Below are positions 33,951 to 43,287 of a stretch of DNA of 64,000 nucleotides, piece by piece. Source of the stretch: Pseudotamlana agarivorans (lineage in GTDB: Bacteria; Bacteroidota; Bacteroidia; Flavobacteriales; Flavobacteriaceae); assembly GCF_001642835.1 (NCBI RefSeq), contig NZ_LXEI01000013.1, forward strand, positions 112,228-176,227, in the 5' to 3' direction. Both the position numbers and the translations under genes were made by a program. A model generated the notes under the pieces. It saw only the letters and a list, made by a program, of their open reading frames with translations. It was not told the DNA's origin and searched no databases. Within the stretch, counting starts at the first letter, position 1, and every line of letters starts with the position of its first letter.

Positions 33951-35192
33951 TTATCTAATTTTTAATGTTACTATTGAAAGAATAGCTAATATGATTCCTA
34001 CAATCCAAAATCGTGTTACAATTTTACTTTCGTGATAACCTTCCTTCTGATAATGATGATGCAAAGGTGACATTTTCAACAATCGCCTGCCTTCTCCATA
34101 CTTTTTCTTAGTGTATTTAAACCACCCCACCTGCATAACAACCGATAAATTTTCTGCTAAAAACACACCACAAAGCACAGGAATCAACCACTCTTTTCTT
34201 ACCGCAATAGCTATAACTGCTATAATACCTCCAATAGTTAAACTCCCTGTATCCCCCATAAAAACTTGAGCCGGATAGGTGTTGTACCATAAGAATCCGA
34301 TTAACGCTCCCACAAAGGCCGCGATGTAAATCGTTATTTCTTCAACACGAGGGATGTACATGATGTTTAAGTAATCGGCAAAAACAATATTACCCGAGAC
34401 CCAGGCAAAAATCCCCAGCGTCAATACAATAATTGACGACGTTCCTGCTGCTAAACCATCAATCCCATCGGTTAAATTTGCTCCATTAGAAACGGCTGTG
34501 ATGATGAAAATTGTTACCAACACAAAAACGATCCATGCATATTTTTCTAAAGAAGGATCGATCCAGGTGATGACTTTAGCATAGTCAAATTCATTATTTT
34601 TTATAAATGGGATGGTGGTATACGCCGATTTCGTTTCTGGTTTAAATAATTTTGAAGCTGCAATATTTGGATTTTGAATTAATAGCTCCTGACGCACCTC
34701 TGGTGGAACTTGCTCCTTCATGGTTACATCTTTATGAAAATACAAGGTTGCCCCTACAATAAGTCCTAAACCAACTTGCCCTAATACCTTAAACTTTCCT
34801 TTAAGACCTTCTTTATCATTTTTAAACTTCTTAATATAATCATCTAGAAACCCAATAACCCCCATCCAAACGGTTGTAACAATTAAAAGAATGATGTAAA
34901 TATTACTTAGTTTACAAAGTAAAAGCACCGGAATTAGCGTAGCCAGAATGATAATAATTCCACCCATGGTTGGCGTTCCTGCCTTTTCCTGCTGCCCTTC
35001 TAAACCTAAATCACGAATTGTCTCACCTACTTGTTGCCTCATTAACATATTAATGATACGCTTACCATAAATCGTTGAAATTAAAAGAGACAAAATCACA
35101 GCCAAGGCAGCTCTAAAAGTTATAAAACCAAAAAGCGAAGCCCCAGGTAACTGAAACTGCTTTTCTAGATACTCAAACAAGTAGTACAACAT
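33951..35192 (-). CDS. mraY: phospho-MurNAc-pentapeptide transferase MraY
   Basis: A 413-residue polytopic membrane enzyme forming lipid I from undecaprenyl phosphate. Conserved motifs: GTPTMGG near residue 70, [12 protein letters not shown] with the catalytic DD pair, [12 protein letters not shown] and the HHHYQKEG loop near the C-terminus. About ten membrane helices. Longer than the E. coli protein because of a cytoplasmic insertion at about 155-205, a normal flavobacterial feature. Placed between murE and murD. Confidence 0.98.
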   Translation of the reverse strand: MLYYLFEYLEKQFQLPGASLFGFITFRAALAVILSLLISTIYGKRIINMLMRQQVGETIRDLGLEGQQEKAGTPTMGGIIIILATLIPVLLLCKLSNIYIILLIVTTVWMGVIGFLDDYIKKFKNDKEGLKGKFKVLGQVGLGLIVGATLYFHKDVTMKEQVPPEVRQELLIQNPNIAASKLFKPETKSAYTTIPFIKNNEFDYAKVITWIDPSLEKYAWIVFVLVTIFIITAVSNGANLTDGIDGLAAGTSSIIVLTLGIFAWVSGNIVFADYLNIMYIPRVEEITIYIAAFVGALIGFLWYNTYPAQVFMGDTGSLTIGGIIAVIAIAVRKEWLIPVLCGVFLAENLSVVMQVGWFKYTKKKYGEGRRLLKMSPLHHHYQKEGYHESKIVTRFWIVGIILAILSIVTLKIR

Positions 35193-35233
35193 CTTTTTTC
35201 TATTTTTTGGTTACTTTAGTTTACTTACCTCTT

Positions 35234-36697
35234 TTACTTTTCCAACTGATTTAATAATTCCCGAACGGTTTCCAAATCGTCAAAATGAGAACGCACTCCA
35301 TTTATTTCTTGATAAGTCTCATGACCTTTACCCGCTATTAAAATGATATCATTAGGGTTCGCCATTTGACAAGCGGTTTTTATAGCCTGCCTTCTATCCT
35401 GAATGGTTAATGTTTTTTTAAAATTTTGTGGTTCAACGCCATTTTCTATTTCTCTTAAAATATCTTCTGGGTTTTCAGTTCTAGGGTTATCACTTGTAAA
35501 AATGACTTTATCACTTAAAACCGAAGCGATGTTTCCCATTTCAGGGCGTTTTGTCCGATCTCTATCACCTCCACAACCCACTACAGTAAAAAGCTCTTCA
35601 TTTTTTGTACGAATGCCGTTTATGGTTTCTAACACATTTTTCAAGGCATCGGGCGTATGTGCATAATCAACAATAGCCGTTATTTTTTGATCAGACACTA
35701 TATATTGAAAACGCCCACTTACACTCTCTAAATCGCTTATCAAACGCAGTATCTCGACTTTTTCAAGACCTAATAATTCTGCTGTAGCATAAATAGCTAA
35801 CACATTGTAGGCATTAAACTTACCAATTAGGCGAGTCCACAGCTCACTATCATTCACCTTTAAAAGCAATCCGCTAAATTGATTTTCTAGAATCTGACAT
35901 TTATAATCTGCATACTGTTTTAAAGCGTAAGTAAATTTTCTTGCTTTAGTATTTTGCAGCATGAACAAACCATTTTTATCATCCACATTAACAACAGCAA
36001 AAGCGTCTTTTGATAGTCCGTCAAAAAAACGTTTTTTCACATCTCTATATTCAGCAAACGTTTTATGGTAGTCTAAATGATCGTGGGTGATGTTTGTAAA
36101 AATTCCGCCTTCAAAATTCAACCCTTCTGTACGACACTGGTGAATACCATGAGAACTCACTTCCATAAAGCAAAATTCAACACCAGTTTCATTCATTTCT
36201 TTCAAATAAGCATTGATTGTTAATGAATCGGGCGTTGTGTGCGTCGCTTTATACTCTTTAGCGTCTACCATAATTTTTACCGTAGACAACAACCCTACTT
36301 TATAGCCAGCCTTTTTAAACAACTGATACAACAAACTCGCGATGGTCGTTTTACCATTAGTTCCCGTTACTCCAACCAGTCTTAAATTCTCTGATGGATT
36401 ACCGTAATAATTTGCTGCTATAACAGCTAATGCCTTATGTGAATTATCAACTTCAACATAGGCAACCCCTTCCTCTAAATGTTCTGGAAGCACTTCGCAA
36501 ACGATGCTTTTAGCGCCATTTTTAATAGCTACATCAATAAACTTATGTCCATCTACTACAACACCATTTATAGCTACAAATAAATCGTTAGCCCCAATGT
36601 TACGTGAATCAAACGCTACAGCATTAACTTCTGTGTTGGTTCCACCTGTAACAGAATTTATTGCAACCTTATATAATATGTCTTTTAATGCGATCAT
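35234..36697 (-). CDS. murE: UDP-MurNAc-tripeptide synthetase MurE
   Basis: A 487-residue Mur ligase that adds the third residue to the stem peptide. The P-loop is GVTGTNGKTT (108-117). The substrate-specificity motif reads DNPR (in TSDNPRTENP), characteristic of meso-diaminopimelate enzymes, so the peptidoglycan should contain DAP. The stop codon of ftsI and the start of murE share ATGA (4-bp overlap). The gene converges neatly with mraY 41 bp later on the same strand. Confidence 0.98.
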   Translation of the reverse strand: MIALKDILYKVAINSVTGGTNTEVNAVAFDSRNIGANDLFVAINGVVVDGHKFIDVAIKNGAKSIVCEVLPEHLEEGVAYVEVDNSHKALAVIAANYYGNPSENLRLVGVTGTNGKTTIASLLYQLFKKAGYKVGLLSTVKIMVDAKEYKATHTTPDSLTINAYLKEMNETGVEFCFMEVSSHGIHQCRTEGLNFEGGIFTNITHDHLDYHKTFAEYRDVKKRFFDGLSKDAFAVVNVDDKNGLFMLQNTKARKFTYALKQYADYKCQILENQFSGLLLKVNDSELWTRLIGKFNAYNVLAIYATAELLGLEKVEILRLISDLESVSGRFQYIVSDQKITAIVDYAHTPDALKNVLETINGIRTKNEELFTVVGCGGDRDRTKRPEMGNIASVLSDKVIFTSDNPRTENPEDILREIENGVEPQNFKKTLTIQDRRQAIKTACQMANPNDIILIAGKGHETYQEINGVRSHFDDLETVRELLNQLEK

Positions 36698-38712
36698 GAT
36701 GCTTTTAAAACAATGGTTTGGTTATTTTTCAGTTTGGTATCTTTTGAAATAGACTGTCCGTCAATCACACCATCACCATCCAGTTCTACGCGAACATCAA
36801 CCTGCATATTTTCAAGCAATGCAACAGCATCCATAGCAGGCATACCTACTACATTTGGCATAATGGTTTTATAGGTTTGAGCCGTTTCATAAAAATGCTC
36901 ATAGTCTTTTTCTACAGCTACAGACTCTACACCCAAAGACTCTACTTCGTCTGTAATTGGAGTCGCCGTAAAGATTTTTTGTGCTACTTTTTTAAAGACC
37001 GGTCCAGAAACATCGGCACCATAATAACCCACACTCTTATCAGGCTCATGAACCACTACAATACAAGAGTACTTCGGGTTTTCAGCTGGGAAATAACCAG
37101 CAAAAGATGAGATATAAGCAAGCTTGGATTTATCGGAATAATTTTTCTGACAAGTCCCCGTTTTCCCCGCCATAGAAAAGTTTTCAGAATACAATCGATG
37201 TCCAGTCCCATGATCTTTTTCAACAACATGTTTCAACAATGCTTGCAACTTTCCAATAGTTTCATCCGAACAGATTTTTTCGTTTATCACCTCACTATCA
37301 AAAGTTTCAATAACCTTATCAAAAGATTTAACTTCTTTTAAAAATCGAGGCTTAACCATAACACCATTATTCGCCACAGCATTATAGAAGGTAAGCGTTT
37401 GCAAAGGCGTAAAAGACACACCGTAGCCATAAGCCATCCATTGCAATGCGATACCACTCCATCTGTTATTTTTCACGCGTGGATCTGGGATAACAGGTTC
37501 TGGCTCCCCTATAATTGGTAAATCCAAGTTTTTATTCAGACTCATTTCATAAAGTCTATCCACAAATTTCTCTGGATTTTTACTATACCCTTTATCTACA
37601 ACTTTTACAATACCTGTATTAGAAGATACTTCGAATGCTTTTGACACCGTTATTTTTCCGTAACCACCGTGCTTAGAATCACGCACCTTCTTTCCGTAAA
37701 AAGTAAGAATACCATTTTCGGTATCTACCACATCACTCGTATCGGCAACTTTATCTTCAAACGCCGCTGCTAAAGCCATTAATTTAAAGGTCGATCCCGA
37801 CTCATGACTCTCACCCACCGCATAATTTAAACGTTCGTAATACTTACCATTTTTATTTCTACCTAAGTTAGAAATAGCACGAATCTCACCTGTTTTGGTC
37901 TCCATAACCACCACACAACCGTGATCGGCTTTATACTTTTCTAATTGCTCCAACAAAGCATGGTGCGCTATATCTTGAATATTCACATCGATGGTAGTAT
38001 ACACATCATAACCATCTTTTGGCTCAATTTCATTGGCATCTGTTAAAGGCTTCCATTGCCCTTTACCAATGCGTTGTTTTTTACGTTGACCATCGACACC
38101 TCTCAAATAACGAATACCAAAAGCTCCATCAATCCCTGGTCGCGTCACATTACCTTTTTCATCGATACGCTCATACCCTATAGTACGCTCGGCAATCCCT
38201 CCCATTGGATGTTCGCGCTTGGTAGTTTGCTCTACAATCAACCCTCCTTTAAAAGCACCAAGCTCTAAAAGTGGAAATTTTCTTAAACGTATATAATCGG
38301 AGTAACCAATATTTCTAGCCAACAGATAATATCTGTTTTTATTAGCTCTTGCTCGTCTCAAGCGTGCTTCTATCTGAGCAGAAGAACGATTTCCTTTGTA
38401 TTTAGCAAGCGAATCAGATAGTGCTTTAATATCTCTCTCAAAAACTCGAGCCGAAGGTGTTATGGCGTCAAAGCGTATATCATACTTTGGGATTGAGGTT
38501 GCCAACAAATTCCCGTTTACAGAATACACATTGCCTCGATTGGCAGGAATTACAACATTTTTAACAACACGTTTTGTCGCAAGGGCCTTATATTTTTCAC
38601 CTTGAACAAACTGAATCGTCAATAATTTAAACACGACAGCAACAGCAAAGATGAACATACATCCTGCTATAAAATACAAACGGTTTAATATGTTTTTATC
38701 GTTAGCTGCCAT
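36694..38712 (-). CDS. ftsI: septal transpeptidase FtsI (PBP3) with PASTA domain
   Basis: A 672-residue class B penicillin-binding protein. One N-terminal membrane helix (about 10-30), a dimerisation region, and the transpeptidase domain with SGSTFK (active-site Ser in STFK near residue 310), SSN in VSSNTGI and KTG in AGKTGT. The last 60 residues form one PASTA domain (MPNVVGM...), a feature better known from Gram-positive PBPs but regular in Bacteroidota FtsI. It cross-links septal peptidoglycan with FtsW. Between the ftsL-like gene (9-bp gap) and murE (4-bp overlap). Confidence 0.97.
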   Translation of the reverse strand: MAANDKNILNRLYFIAGCMFIFAVAVVFKLLTIQFVQGEKYKALATKRVVKNVVIPANRGNVYSVNGNLLATSIPKYDIRFDAITPSARVFERDIKALSDSLAKYKGNRSSAQIEARLRRARANKNRYYLLARNIGYSDYIRLRKFPLLELGAFKGGLIVEQTTKREHPMGGIAERTIGYERIDEKGNVTRPGIDGAFGIRYLRGVDGQRKKQRIGKGQWKPLTDANEIEPKDGYDVYTTIDVNIQDIAHHALLEQLEKYKADHGCVVVMETKTGEIRAISNLGRNKNGKYYERLNYAVGESHESGSTFKLMALAAAFEDKVADTSDVVDTENGILTFYGKKVRDSKHGGYGKITVSKAFEVSSNTGIVKVVDKGYSKNPEKFVDRLYEMSLNKNLDLPIIGEPEPVIPDPRVKNNRWSGIALQWMAYGYGVSFTPLQTLTFYNAVANNGVMVKPRFLKEVKSFDKVIETFDSEVINEKICSDETIGKLQALLKHVVEKDHGTGHRLYSENFSMAGKTGTCQKNYSDKSKLAYISSFAGYFPAENPKYSCIVVVHEPDKSVGYYGADVSGPVFKKVAQKIFTATPITDEVESLGVESVAVEKDYEHFYETAQTYKTIMPNVVGMPAMDAVALLENMQVDVRVELDGDGVIDGQSISKDTKLKNNQTIVLKAS

Positions 38713-38721
38713 TTGTTTAAA

Positions 38722-39045
38722 TCAATCGTTTTGTCTTCCTGTTACCTTTATTTTTTTAGGAGGCGTCTCAGAACTCGATAAGCCCTTTTTATTCATGACA
38801 CCTACAACATGCGACTCCATTTTAAGCCTCATCAATCTTGATCGGCCATCCACAAATTGTGATCTTATTTCTTTCACTTCATTTTTTAAGTTCGCAATCT
38901 CATATACTTTTTTATCAGCATTATGAGAACTCGCAATCATAACTATTGCCAAGCCCGAGATAAAAAGAATGACACGCCAATTCTTAAACGAATCATCGCT
39001 AACTAAAAAAGTACCTCGCAATATGTGATAAATGCTTTGCTTCAT
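38722..39045 (-). CDS. ftsL: FtsL-like division protein
   Basis: A 107-residue bitopic protein with a short cytoplasmic start, one membrane helix (about 24-40) and an extracytoplasmic coiled coil (about 47-75, NLKNEVKEIRSQFVDGRSR in parts), ending in a basic tail. Size, topology and position between rsmH and ftsI identify it as the FtsL-like component of the late divisome. It shares one base with rsmH. Sequence conservation with proteobacterial FtsL is low, as expected. Confidence 0.88.
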   Translation of the reverse strand: MKQSIYHILRGTFLVSDDSFKNWRVILFISGLAIVMIASSHNADKKVYEIANLKNEVKEIRSQFVDGRSRLMRLKMESHVVGVMNKKGLSSSETPPKKIKVTGRQND

Positions 39046-39944
39046 TATCTTTTCTCTGCCAGCCTTAACTTGGCACTTCTTGCTCTATTATTTTCTTTAA
39101 TCTCTGCTTTTGACGGCACTATCAATCCATTCACTTTTTTTAGAGGCACCTCAAAATTTCCAAAAATGTCGCGCTCAGGCTCCCCTTCAAACATCCCGTT
39201 TCTAATAAACCTTTTCACGAGACGATCCTCAAGTGAGTGATAAGAGATAAAACTCAACCTACCTTGTTCATTCAACAATTCTGGTGTTTGCATTAAAAAC
39301 TCCTTTAACACCTCAATTTCTTGATTCACCTCTATACGTATGGCCTGATATATTTGAGCCAACACTTTATTAGCATGACGTGGCGGTAAAAACTTTTTAA
39401 GCACCGTTTTTAATTGCTCACTGGTTACAATCGACTCAACAGTTTCTCGATACTCTACAATTAACCGAGCCATTGCCGGCGCAGCACGCAACTCTCCATA
39501 TTGATAAAACACATTTTTGAGCCGCTCTTCATCATATTCATTAACCACATTAAACGCCGACAGCACACTACTTTGATTCATTCGCATATCCAAATCAGCT
39601 TCAAATCGTGTTGAAAATCCGCGTTCAGCGACATCAAACTGATGCGAAGACACTCCAAAATCAGCAAGAATACCATCTACTTTTTTCACGCCATGAAATC
39701 TTAAAAAGCGTTTTATATACCTGAAGTTTTCATGAATCAAAGTAAATCGCGAATCATCAAGCGCATTTTCAAGCGCGTCAGCATCCTGATCGAAAGCAAA
39801 AAGTTTTCCCTGGTCATTTAACCTTGACAAAATCTCTTTACTGTGACCACCACCACCAAAAGTCACATCAACATACACTCCATCAGGCTTAATATTTAAA
39901 CCATCAACCGATTCTTTTAATAGTACTGGATTATGATATTCCAT
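39045..39944 (-). CDS. rsmH: 16S rRNA (cytosine-N4)-methyltransferase RsmH
   Basis: A 299-residue SAM-dependent methyltransferase for N4 of C1402 in 16S rRNA. The SAM motif is VDVTFGGGGHS near the N-terminus and the catalytic region includes DFGVSSHQFD, plus the C-terminal ISYHSLEDRLVKRF in parts, a family hallmark. Overlaps mraZ by 14 bp and ftsL by 1 bp. Standard second gene of the dcw cluster (also called mraW). Confidence 0.98.
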   Translation of the reverse strand: MEYHNPVLLKESVDGLNIKPDGVYVDVTFGGGGHSKEILSRLNDQGKLFAFDQDADALENALDDSRFTLIHENFRYIKRFLRFHGVKKVDGILADFGVSSHQFDVAERGFSTRFEADLDMRMNQSSVLSAFNVVNEYDEERLKNVFYQYGELRAAPAMARLIVEYRETVESIVTSEQLKTVLKKFLPPRHANKVLAQIYQAIRIEVNQEIEVLKEFLMQTPELLNEQGRLSFISYHSLEDRLVKRFIRNGMFEGEPERDIFGNFEVPLKKVNGLIVPSKAEIKENNRARSAKLRLAEKR

Positions 39945-40401
39945 AGTCTTCTTCGTCTTGTCCCATTACTTCTTCAGCTAAATCTGCAAAATCAATCGCT
40001 GCATCATCAATAGCCTTTTCATATAAATCCTTATCCCAAATTTCAATGATATTGATCGCAGATGCTACTACAATATTTTTTGAAATATTCGCAAACACAA
40101 TTAAATCTTTAGGCACCAACAAACGACCATTCACATCAACCTCCACCATTTTCGCTCCTGCGGTAAACCTTCTAATAAAATCGTTGTTCTTTTTCTTGAA
40201 CTTATTTAGCTTATTCATTTTTCGCATAAGCGCCTGCCATTCAGCCATTGGATAAAGCTCTAAACACTGCTGAAACACAGATCGGCGTAATACAAATCCT
40301 TCTTCCAAAACACCAGACAGCTGTTTTTTGATGGAAGCAGGCATCATTAATCGCCCTTTTGCATCAACCTTACAATCGTATGTACCTGTTATTAAGTCCA
40401 A
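39931..40401 (-). CDS. mraZ: transcriptional regulator MraZ
   Basis: A 156-residue protein with two AbrB-like swapped-hairpin domains: GTYDCKVDAKGRLMMPASIKK near the start (DxKGR motif) and GAKMVEVDVNGRLLVPKDL (DxxGR) in the second half. MraZ rings bind short direct repeats upstream of their own operon and repress it in E. coli. The repeats found just upstream (40453-40479) provide the likely target. First gene of the dcw cluster; overlaps rsmH by 14 bp. Confidence 0.97.
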   Translation of the reverse strand: MDLITGTYDCKVDAKGRLMMPASIKKQLSGVLEEGFVLRRSVFQQCLELYPMAEWQALMRKMNKLNKFKKKNNDFIRRFTAGAKMVEVDVNGRLLVPKDLIVFANISKNIVVASAINIIEIWDKDLYEKAIDDAAIDFADLAEEVMGQDEEDYGIS

Positions 40402-40434
40402 AGCAGTTCAATAAAAATCTAAACGTTTAAGTGT

Positions 40435-40442
40435 CAAATATA
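40435..40442 (-). promoter_or_regulatory. candidate -7 box of the dcw promoter
   Basis: TATATTTG on the minus strand matches TAnnTTTG, 34 bp upstream of the mraZ start codon. The triple repeat for MraZ begins 10 bp upstream of it, covering the -33 region. Confidence 0.5.
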
Positions 40443-40452
40443 TTGAAAAATA

Positions 40453-40479
40453 TACCACAATTTACCACATTATACCACA
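40453..40479 (-). promoter_or_regulatory. putative MraZ operator: three TGTGGTA repeats at 10-bp period
   Basis: On the minus strand three identical heptamers TGTGGTA start exactly 10 bp apart (plus-strand TACCACA at 40453, 40463 and 40473). MraZ of other bacteria binds a series of short GTGG- or TGGG-containing direct repeats one helical turn apart upstream of mraZ. The repeats lie over the -33 region of the dcw promoter, the position expected for self-repression. Confidence 0.75.
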
Positions 40480-40668
40480 TTGTTAATAAATTCTCGACTA
40501 ACTAAGCATTAAAACCCACGAAAAACGAAACCAACACCCCACCAGCACTATTATTCTGTTGCAACCTTACCTGAAATGCTCATTTTTACAGATTGTTAAC
40601 ATCTCAATACCGCCTTAACCCATTTTAATTCAATTTCTTAGGCATTAGATTTTCTTGACACCAATTAT
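40480..40668. other. non-coding part of the divergent mraZ / hydrolase region
   Basis: AT-rich DNA between the MraZ operator and the plus-strand promoter. No ORF with coding character, repeat or RNA structure was recognised. Confidence 0.4.
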
Positions 40669-40702
40669 TTTGGTGGAAATATGAATGAAATACCTATATT
40701 TG
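40669..40702 (+). promoter_or_regulatory. promoter for the hydrolase-yihA unit
   Basis: TTTG at 40669-40672 and TATATTTG at 40695-40702 match the Bacteroidota -33 and -7 elements with a 22-bp spacer, near the usual 19-21. The start codon at 40728 is 25 bp downstream. Confidence 0.55.
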
Positions 40703-40727
40703 TTTTTAATGATACACTACTAGATTA

Positions 40728-41492
40728 ATGACGAATCATTTAAAAAAAGAAGGCAAATTCAGTTATATCGAAGCCGGAGAAGGCACTCCTATAATCCTAT
40801 TACATGGACTTATGGGTGGGCTAAGTAACTTTGAAGCAGTGATTGAATTTTTCAGCAATAAAGGCTACAAAGTTCTTATACCAGAACTTCCGCTATATTC
40901 ATTATCCTTACTAAAAACAAACGTTAAAACCTTTGCAAATTATTTGCATGAGTTTATCCTATTTAAAGGATATGATAGCGCCATTCTTTTAGGAAACTCG
41001 CTAGGTGGTCACATTGGTTTATACCATACAAAAATGTATCCCGAAAGCGTTAAAGCCCTTATTATAACAGGTAGTTCTGGACTATACGAAAGTGCTATGG
41101 GTAGTGGCTATACAAAAAGAAGTGATTACGAAGTCATTAAAAAGAAAGCCCAAGATGTGTTTTATGATCCCGCGGTAGCAACTAAAGAAATTGTTGATGA
41201 AGTATACGAAACAGTTAATGACCGTAACAAGCTAGTAAAAACACTCGCCATCGCTAAAAGCGCTATTAGACACAATATGTCTAAAGATTTACCCAACATG
41301 AAAACCCCTACTTGTATTATCTGGGGAAAAAATGATCAGGTAACTCCGCCAGAAGTAGGAGAAGAATTTAACGACCTATTGCCAGACTCTGATTTATTTT
41401 GGATTGATAAATGCGGACATGCTGCTATGATGGAGCATCCAGAAGAATTTAACCAAATAATGAGTGCTTGGTTAGAAAAAAGAGGGTTTTAA
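40728..41492 (+). CDS. alpha/beta hydrolase
   Basis: A 254-residue cytoplasmic hydrolase. The oxyanion strand is LLHGLMGG (about 24-31), the nucleophile elbow is GNSLGG (Ser near residue 90), the acid lies in WGKNDQVTP (near 203) and the catalytic His in KCGHAAMMEHP (near 230). No lipobox or signal. Such enzymes are often esterases or peptidases, with substrate unknown. It is the first gene of a short plus-strand unit with yihA 44 bp downstream and diverges from mraZ. Flavobacterial genomes often pair this gene with the dcw cluster. Confidence 0.9.
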   Translation: MTNHLKKEGKFSYIEAGEGTPIILLHGLMGGLSNFEAVIEFFSNKGYKVLIPELPLYSLSLLKTNVKTFANYLHEFILFKGYDSAILLGNSLGGHIGLYHTKMYPESVKALIITGSSGLYESAMGSGYTKRSDYEVIKKKAQDVFYDPAVATKEIVDEVYETVNDRNKLVKTLAIAKSAIRHNMSKDLPNMKTPTCIIWGKNDQVTPPEVGEEFNDLLPDSDLFWIDKCGHAAMMEHPEEFNQIMSAWLEKRGF

Positions 41493-41536
41493 AACAACCT
41501 ACTTTCTAATTAGTTAACTAAAATTAATATTCCGTT

Positions 41537-42145
41537 TTGAAAATTAAGTCTGCCGAATTTGTAATGAGTAATTCTGATGTTGCAAAATGTCCAAAAAGTA
41601 GACTTCCAGAATATGCTTTTATAGGTCGAAGTAATGTTGGTAAATCATCACTCATCAATATGTTGACGAGTCGAAAAAGTCTCGCAAAAACTTCGGGGCG
41701 ACCAGGAAAAACACAACTTATTAATCATTTTTTAATTAATAAGAATTGGCATCTGGTTGACTTACCGGGCTATGGTTATGCTCGAGTTTCTAAAAGTTCT
41801 AAAAAAGTATTTCAAAAATTTATCACTCAATATTTCGGATTACGCGAACAACTCGTTACTGCGTTTATTCTAGTTGACATCCGTCACAACCCGCAACCTA
41901 TCGATTTAGAATTCATGCAATGGATGGGAGAAAACGGCATCCCTTTTTCCATCATTTTCACTAAGGCCGACAAATTAAAACCCAAAGCCATTGAAAATCA
42001 TGTTGAAGACTATAAAAACATCTTACTGCAGCACTGGGAAGATATGCCTAACTATTTTATTACCTCATCGAGCAACGAAACAGGTAAAGATGATGTACTA
42101 GATTATATAGATGATCTTAACAACAATATGGAGCTTGACAATTAA
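41537..42145 (+). CDS. yihA: ribosome biogenesis GTPase YihA/YsxC (EngB)
   Basis: A 202-residue GTPase needed for large-subunit assembly. G motifs: G1 GRSNVGKSS, G3 DLPGYG, G4 TKADK and a G5-like TSSSNE. The start is TTG at 41537 (KIKSAEFVMSN), because the N-terminal strand KIKSAEFV is conserved in the family and precedes the next ATG at 41561. Located just behind the alpha/beta hydrolase. Converges with the OppC-type permease gene. Confidence 0.95.
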   Translation: MKIKSAEFVMSNSDVAKCPKSRLPEYAFIGRSNVGKSSLINMLTSRKSLAKTSGRPGKTQLINHFLINKNWHLVDLPGYGYARVSKSSKKVFQKFITQYFGLREQLVTAFILVDIRHNPQPIDLEFMQWMGENGIPFSIIFTKADKLKPKAIENHVEDYKNILLQHWEDMPNYFITSSSNETGKDDVLDYIDDLNNNMELDN

Positions 42146-42183
42146 AAACACGCGTTTTTTAAAGTTCCTTTCTAACTTACCTT

Positions 42184-43278
42184 CTACCCCTTTACATCTA
42201 AGGCATCGCGCAAAGCGTTACCAATTAGCATAAAAGCCATCACCAAACTCATAATGCAAAGACCAGGAATTATCGCCAAATAAGGTTTTCCTAAAATAAT
42301 ATAATTATAATGATCCTTGATCATAGCACCCCAACTCGCCATAGGTGATTGCGCACCAATACCTAAAAAGCTTAAACCACTTTCAATTAAAATTGCTGAT
42401 GCGAAATTAGCTGCTGATATCACAATAACTGGAGCCATAATATTTGGCAATATGTGTTTAGTGATAATTCTAAAATCGTTGTAACCTAACGCCCTAGCAG
42501 CCGTAACGTATTGCATTTCTTTCACACTAATAATTTGCCCCCTAACCACTCTTGCCACCTCAACCCACATAGTTAGTCCGACAGCAATAAAAACTTGCCA
42601 AAAACCTTTTCCTAACGCTAGGGTAATAGCTATCACTAATAATAATGTAGGAATAGACCAAGTTACATTAATCACCCACATAATAATAGCATCTACTTTA
42701 CCTCCAAAATATCCTGCCAGACTCCCCATAAAAAGTCCAATCACCAAAGCAATAAAAACAGCTACAAAACCAATAAAAAAAGATATGCGCGCACCAACTA
42801 AAATCCTACTTAATAAGTCGCGTCCATATTTATCGGTACCAAAAAAGAAAGTTTTCTCATTAATAAATGCTCCTATAGACTTATCTGTAAAATGACTGAG
42901 CTCTATTGATTTTTCTGCACCTTCAAGTCCGTCGGGAGCATATTCGGCATACACCAAACGATCGTCTTCGACTCTATATTTAGAAATTGGTATTTCGGTA
43001 TCTGTATTTTTTCTTCCAAAGAAAATCTTATCAAGACCACTTTGCTCCACATGTAATTGAGAAGGTATGGTAAGCATCGTGACTTTAAAACCTGGTTTTT
43101 TGGAGTGAATGGCCAGGTGCATTTGATTAGCATGCTGTGTATTATCAGGTGCTATAACATATGCAAAAACAGAAATTAACCCCACCAGACCAATAAAACA
43201 TAAACTAAAGACGCCCCAAAAATCCTTTTTGAACTTTTGGAGCGCTAATTGTTTAAGTGATTTTGATTTATGATTCAT
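42184..43278 (-). CDS. OppC/DppC-type ABC transporter permease
   Basis: A 364-residue inner-membrane permease. The first helix (about 20-42) is followed by a periplasmic domain, and then five helices from about 165. The EAA loop is visible as ARALGYNDFRIITKHILPNI, the contact with the ATPase. It belongs to the peptide/nickel family. No binding protein, OppB-type permease or ATPase gene is adjacent; in flavobacteria the components are often scattered, so it probably pairs with a complex encoded elsewhere. Separated by 9 bp from the Prc-like protease, hence probably cotranscribed. Confidence 0.9.
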   Translation of the reverse strand: MNHKSKSLKQLALQKFKKDFWGVFSLCFIGLVGLISVFAYVIAPDNTQHANQMHLAIHSKKPGFKVTMLTIPSQLHVEQSGLDKIFFGRKNTDTEIPISKYRVEDDRLVYAEYAPDGLEGAEKSIELSHFTDKSIGAFINEKTFFFGTDKYGRDLLSRILVGARISFFIGFVAVFIALVIGLFMGSLAGYFGGKVDAIIMWVINVTWSIPTLLLVIAITLALGKGFWQVFIAVGLTMWVEVARVVRGQIISVKEMQYVTAARALGYNDFRIITKHILPNIMAPVIVISAANFASAILIESGLSFLGIGAQSPMASWGAMIKDHYNYIILGKPYLAIIPGLCIMSLVMAFMLIGNALRDALDVKG

Positions 43279-43287
43279 TTAGCAAAA

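Noticed and set aside
36694..36697. Overlap of ftsI stop and murE start as a frameshift or gene fusion
   Set aside because: ATGA overlap is normal translational coupling and both proteins are full length.
40453..40479. Short tandem repeats resembling a CRISPR or phage-type array
   Set aside because: Only three 7-bp units with 3-bp spacers, directly upstream of mraZ; they fit the MraZ operator much better.
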